Positions 61,249-64,000 of a stretch of DNA of 64,000 bases are shown here, piece by piece. The stretch is from Betaproteobacteria bacterium (lineage in GTDB: Bacteria > Pseudomonadota > Gammaproteobacteria > Burkholderiales > Burkholderiaceae_C). The translations under genes and the position numbers were made by a program. Below the pieces are notes generated by a model. That model was not told where the DNA came from, ran no database searches, and saw nothing but the letters and a program-made list of their open reading frames with translations. The stretch is from assembly GCA_016704535.1 (NCBI GenBank), contig JADIZZ010000001.1:124001-188000 (forward strand), read 5' to 3'. How positions within the stretch are numbered: position 1 is the first letter of the stretch; each line of letters begins with the position of its first letter.

Positions 61249-61578
61249 ATGTCCTACGAAGACCCGCTATGGAAGTTGCGCCACGCGCTGGCCGGAGTGG
61301 CTCTCGCGCTGCTGCTGTCCGTCGTCGTGGCTGCCCTGCTGGGCGCTGCGCTGGGCGACCTGATCGCTGGCACCTACGGCGCACGCGTGGCGATGTATGG
61401 CGCTCTGCTGCTCTACGTGGTGGTGGGTGCCGGTGTGCTGTTCGCCAAGGTGGCTCAGCACGAAGCCCGCCCGTTGTCGCCGGGGCGCATCGGCCTTTGG
61501 TTTGCCAGCCTGTGGCTATGGCCGCTGCTGCTCACCCGCCGCGCCGCCCGCGAAGCGGGCAGGGAAGACGAGGCCTAG
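61249..61578 (+). CDS. Small membrane protein of unknown function
   Basis: A 109-residue protein starting MSYEDPLWKLRHAL with AGAG upstream. Three hydrophobic stretches are visible: VALALLLSVVVAALLGAAL (~14-32), VAMYGALLLYVVVGAGVLFA (~45-64) and IGLWFASLWLWPLLL (~80-95). The C-terminus is charged (RRAAREAGREDEA). I do not recognise the family. It diverges from the dcw promoter, and its stop overlaps the convergent carbonic anhydrase gene by 4 bp. Confidence 0.7.
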   Translation: MSYEDPLWKLRHALAGVALALLLSVVVAALLGAALGDLIAGTYGARVAMYGALLLYVVVGAGVLFAKVAQHEARPLSPGRIGLWFASLWLWPLLLTRRAAREAGREDEA

Positions 61579-62666
61579 TTCGACTGCAGGATCCGCCGGC
61601 CGGAAGCCGACTGCAGCGGCCGCGCATTCATCGGATAGATGCGCGCGAAAACCTCGATCTGCTCGGGCGCCAGCGTCACCGGATGCCGCATCACGATCCA
61701 CTGCACGCCTTCCGAGCAAGGCGGTGTGGTCAGCGAGCCCATGTAGGTGTAGTAGCGCCGGTCGGCCGGCAGCAGTGCGGAGAGTTCCAGCGGCATGCGA
61801 GCCGAGTTGGCGTCGCCGTGCTCCAGCGGCAGGTTGCTCCAGACCTGCTGCAGCACCGGATGCGCCGGGCCCTGGTCGAAGAGCAGCGCCACCACCGCCA
61901 GCCGTCCCTGCTCGTCCTTGTGCACGAGGTGCAGTGACATCTCGAACTGGCGCCCGTCGATGCGCTCTTCCGAGGGACGGTGGAAGTGGAACTGCTGCAG
62001 TTCGAAGCGCTTGCCGCCGACCTCGATGCTGTTGCCCTTGGCGAGTTCGACCTGCACGGTGTGGCCGTTGTCGAGCACGGCAAACTTGCTGGCGTGGTAG
62101 TCGAAGGTCACGGGCTCCAGGTCGACGGCGAGACCGCCGCGGATGTCGATGGGGCTCTGGCGCTGACCGGTCCTGCACAGCGAGAACTCGGGCTTCAGCC
62201 CGCCCCAGGATTCGGGGCCGGTGCCGCCTTGGTAGGCCCAGTGGGATATGTGCGCGTCTGCGGCTTTGCCAGGGTCGTGGCCAGGGGTAACTTGGGCGCC
62301 GGTCTTCCGGCTGCCTGCCGTGGCCTGCGCAGGTGAAGCCGCGGCGGCCGGAGAGCGCTTCGACACGCGGACGTCATAGGGGCCGCCAGCCACGCTGGTG
62401 CGCACTGCCGACAGGCGCTCGGAGAGGCGCTGGCGCAGGTGTTCCAGTGGGTCGACGGGTGCGGCAGGCGCACCGCTGGCAACGGCCTGCGCGGCTGGCG
62501 CGGTCTTGTCTGACGGGGTGGGCTTCGTGGCCTTGGCAGGGCCGCGCATCACGAGCGCGGGAGCGGCCAGCTCCGAGGCCTGCGCGGCATTACCACCCAG
62601 CAGCAAGCCGGCCAGAAGCATGCCGGTGCGGACGCAGGAAACGGTGGCGAGGGTCGAGGGGGTCAT
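61575..62666 (-). CDS. Alpha-type carbonic anhydrase with long N-terminal extension
   Basis: A 363-residue periplasmic protein. A signal sequence at ~1-30 (ending AAQA) is followed by ~105 residues of Ala/Pro/Lys-rich linker and a short coiled stretch (LEHLRQRLSERLSAV). The carbonic anhydrase domain (~138-360) begins HWAYQG, with zinc ligands H227 and H229 in QFHFHR and H246 in SLHLVHK, QSPIDI at ~170, and Cys164 with the Cys of LTTPPCSEG able to form a disulfide. It interconverts CO2 and bicarbonate. The extension may anchor it to the envelope. Confidence 0.92.
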   Translation of the reverse strand: MTPSTLATVSCVRTGMLLAGLLLGGNAAQASELAAPALVMRGPAKATKPTPSDKTAPAAQAVASGAPAAPVDPLEHLRQRLSERLSAVRTSVAGGPYDVRVSKRSPAAAASPAQATAGSRKTGAQVTPGHDPGKAADAHISHWAYQGGTGPESWGGLKPEFSLCRTGQRQSPIDIRGGLAVDLEPVTFDYHASKFAVLDNGHTVQVELAKGNSIEVGGKRFELQQFHFHRPSEERIDGRQFEMSLHLVHKDEQGRLAVVALLFDQGPAHPVLQQVWSNLPLEHGDANSARMPLELSALLPADRRYYTYMGSLTTPPCSEGVQWIVMRHPVTLAPEQIEVFARIYPMNARPLQSASGRRILQSN

Positions 62667-62870
62667 GGCAAGGGCTCCTCGTCGGCATATCGGCAGTCAG
62701 CACCAGTGACTTGACCCCGGCAAGCCCGGAGCGTCGTGCCCAGGCAGGCCAGCAGCAGGGCCAGCGTGCAGCGCGGGCCGGGCTACAGCGTGGCGGCGTT
62801 GGGATTCATCGCAGCAGGGTCAAACGAGGCGGTGTAGTGAGGTGAGGTGATCGGTGCTTCAATCTTCCCC

Positions 62871-63512
62871 ATGTCCAGATTGCGAAGACTCCTGCTGCTG
62901 GGCGCTGCGGCGGCGCTGGCCACCCCGGCGCTCGCCTCGTCGCGCCGCGTGCTGGTGACGATGACCGATGGTCCTTTCTACCCGCCACGGGCCTGGCGCG
63001 CGGCCTGGTCCGACCAGGATGCCGATCTCTCGCGTGTGCAACGCGGCGGGCGCGTGCTGCAAGCGCGCGGCGAGCATCTCGGGCTCGAGCTGAAGCTGGC
63101 CGACACTGCCGGCCGCGTGATCGACGGCGCCGAGGTCGAGATCTGGCAGTGCGACACGCTCGCCACCTACCGGCACCCGGACGTGCCCGCGCCCCCCGGC
63201 AGTTTCGACGAGGGCTTCCAGGGCTTCGGCGCCGCGCGCAGCGGCGCGCAAGGGCTGGCGCGGTTGCGAACGATCAAACCTGTGCCTTACCCCGGCCGCA
63301 CGCCGCACATCCACGTCAAGCTGCGCCACGCGAGCTTCGGTGAATTGAGCTCGCAGCTCTTTGTGGCCGGCGAGCCCGGCAACGCGCGTGACTTCCTCTG
63401 GCGTGCTTTGGCGCCGCAAGATCGTGGCGGGCTCGAGATGCAATTGCAGCCCGCCGCACCCGACAGTGGCCTGCGCTGGACGGCGCGGCATACGCTGGTG
63501 GTGCCGGCCTGA
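62871..63512 (+). CDS. Secreted intradiol ring-cleavage dioxygenase-like protein
   Basis: A 213-residue protein of the protocatechuate 3,4-dioxygenase/catechol 1,2-dioxygenase family with a signal peptide (MSRLRRLLLLGAAAALATPALA). The non-haem Fe(III) ligands are visible: Tyr100 (WQCDTLATY), Tyr140 (PVPY) and His146/His148 (TPHIHVK). TDGPFYPP and GAEVEIWQCD are typical. Exported single-domain members are common but mostly uncharacterised. ATG 62871 begins at the signal peptide; an ATG at 62847 would add eight residues before it. Confidence 0.88.
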   Translation: MSRLRRLLLLGAAAALATPALASSRRVLVTMTDGPFYPPRAWRAAWSDQDADLSRVQRGGRVLQARGEHLGLELKLADTAGRVIDGAEVEIWQCDTLATYRHPDVPAPPGSFDEGFQGFGAARSGAQGLARLRTIKPVPYPGRTPHIHVKLRHASFGELSSQLFVAGEPGNARDFLWRALAPQDRGGLEMQLQPAAPDSGLRWTARHTLVVPA

Positions 63513-63552
63513 ACTGCCGGCAGGACCGGCTCGGCGCCGGCCCATCGAAAAA

Positions 63553-64000
63553 GTGTGAAGCAAGCCGATAGGCCGGATTCTGTGCGGCCGGTCTTCTCGC
63601 GAAGCCCGACCGTGACCGCCATTCCTCTGGGCCGAAGGTCACCCTTCGGCTCGGTGCTACCTACCCGCACACTCCCCGGGCCAGGTCAACGTGTGCCTAC
63701 TTGGTATTGCTGCGCGTAGAGATTGCCCGTTTCACCCCGACCGGGGCGCAGCCCCGGTCGGGGTGGCTGCTCGGAGGCGGCTTGCGCCGCCTTCGGGCAG
63801 CTTGCGCTGCCCTCTCGCCGGCTTGCGCCGGCGCCTCGCAGAGCACCCGTCACGGGAACCCCGGTCGGACTCGTCTCTGTTGCTCTGATCCTCACCTCAC
63901 GGTGGACAGCCGTTAGCTGCTACGCCGCCCTGCGCAGTCCGGACCTTCCTCCAGTGCCGTGTTTCCACGCTTGCACCAGCGGCGGTCTGGCCTGCTTCAC
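63553..64000 (-). ncRNA. rnpB: RNase P RNA (type A)
   Basis: The minus strand reads GAAGCAGGCCAGACCG... (63998 down), GGAGGAAGGTCCGGACT, AACAGAGACGAG and AAACGGGCAATCTC, and ends ACAGAATCCGGCCTATCGGC (about 63570). These are universal RNase P RNA landmarks. The two ends pair as helix P1 (GTGAAGCAGGCC with GGCTTGCTTCAC), and the 5' strand reaches the last base, so a few 5' nucleotides may lie beyond the window. The P12-side region is expanded by a 13-bp hairpin and three short hairpins capped by GCAA loops (63735-63832). Confidence 0.95.

Noticed and set aside
1..64000. CRISPR arrays, tRNA genes, rRNA genes, complete insertion sequences or prophage genes
   Set aside because: No regularly spaced repeats, cloverleaf sequences, rRNA landmarks, transposases or integrases were seen; the content is chromosomal core and accessory genes.

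Overview
The window is GC-rich, densely packed DNA from a betaproteobacterium, most likely a Burkholderiales member of the Rubrivivax/Leptothrix/Ideonella type. The evidence is the complete mraZ-to-ftsZ division and cell-wall cluster in betaproteobacterial order with a meso-diaminopimelate-type MurE, QseBC-type regulators, and a type A RNase P RNA with expanded helices. The assignment to a group is inference from gene content and composition.

Layout. 1-10552: an exopolysaccharide region. A minus-strand operon runs from a hybrid kinase, receiver, HPt and STAS protein into a Wzz/tyrosine-kinase-like protein and a secreted glycosidase-like protein cut by the window edge. It diverges from a priming sugar transferase and a large multi-domain glycosyltransferase fusion. 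10655-16675: YciH/SUI1 protein, orphan ModA-like protein, SNF2 helicase, CorA, M20 hydrolase. 16676-17147: non-coding, with a compact MITE-like element. 17148-19924: cytochrome b561 and a QseBC-type system with a PmrA/QseB-like box upstream. 20145-24432: small conserved proteins, SlyX, an FNR-like regulator, rhodanese, ketopantoate-reductase-like protein and an OmpA-type lipoprotein. 24502-26578: a second QseBC-type system.

26565-30909 is the most unusual part: a tightly coupled five-gene minus-strand operon (thermostable-hemolysin family protein, AMP-forming ligase, haem-oxygenase-like di-iron protein, short-chain dehydrogenase, periplasmic TPR protein) preceded by a perfect PmrA/QseB-type direct repeat. 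It looks like a small-molecule or lipid-modifying pathway under two-component control; the product is unknown.

30965-43694: a CaiB-type CoA-transferase gene with a frameshift, a tautomerase and a class II aldolase-like protein; a spermidine-synthase-like protein coupled to a SulP transporter; modABC next to a divergent TonB receptor; and a self-contained GntR-ABC operon with a clear promoter/operator. 43847-61016: the dcw cluster (ftsZ, ftsA, ftsQ, ddlB, murC, murG, ftsW, murD, mraY, murF, murE, ftsI, ftsL, rsmH, mraZ in minus-strand reverse order), almost all joined by 4-bp overlaps and headed by a promoter and four 10-bp-spaced MraZ boxes. 61113-64000: an AT-rich palindromic region, a small membrane protein, an alpha-carbonic anhydrase, a secreted intradiol-dioxygenase-like protein and rnpB.
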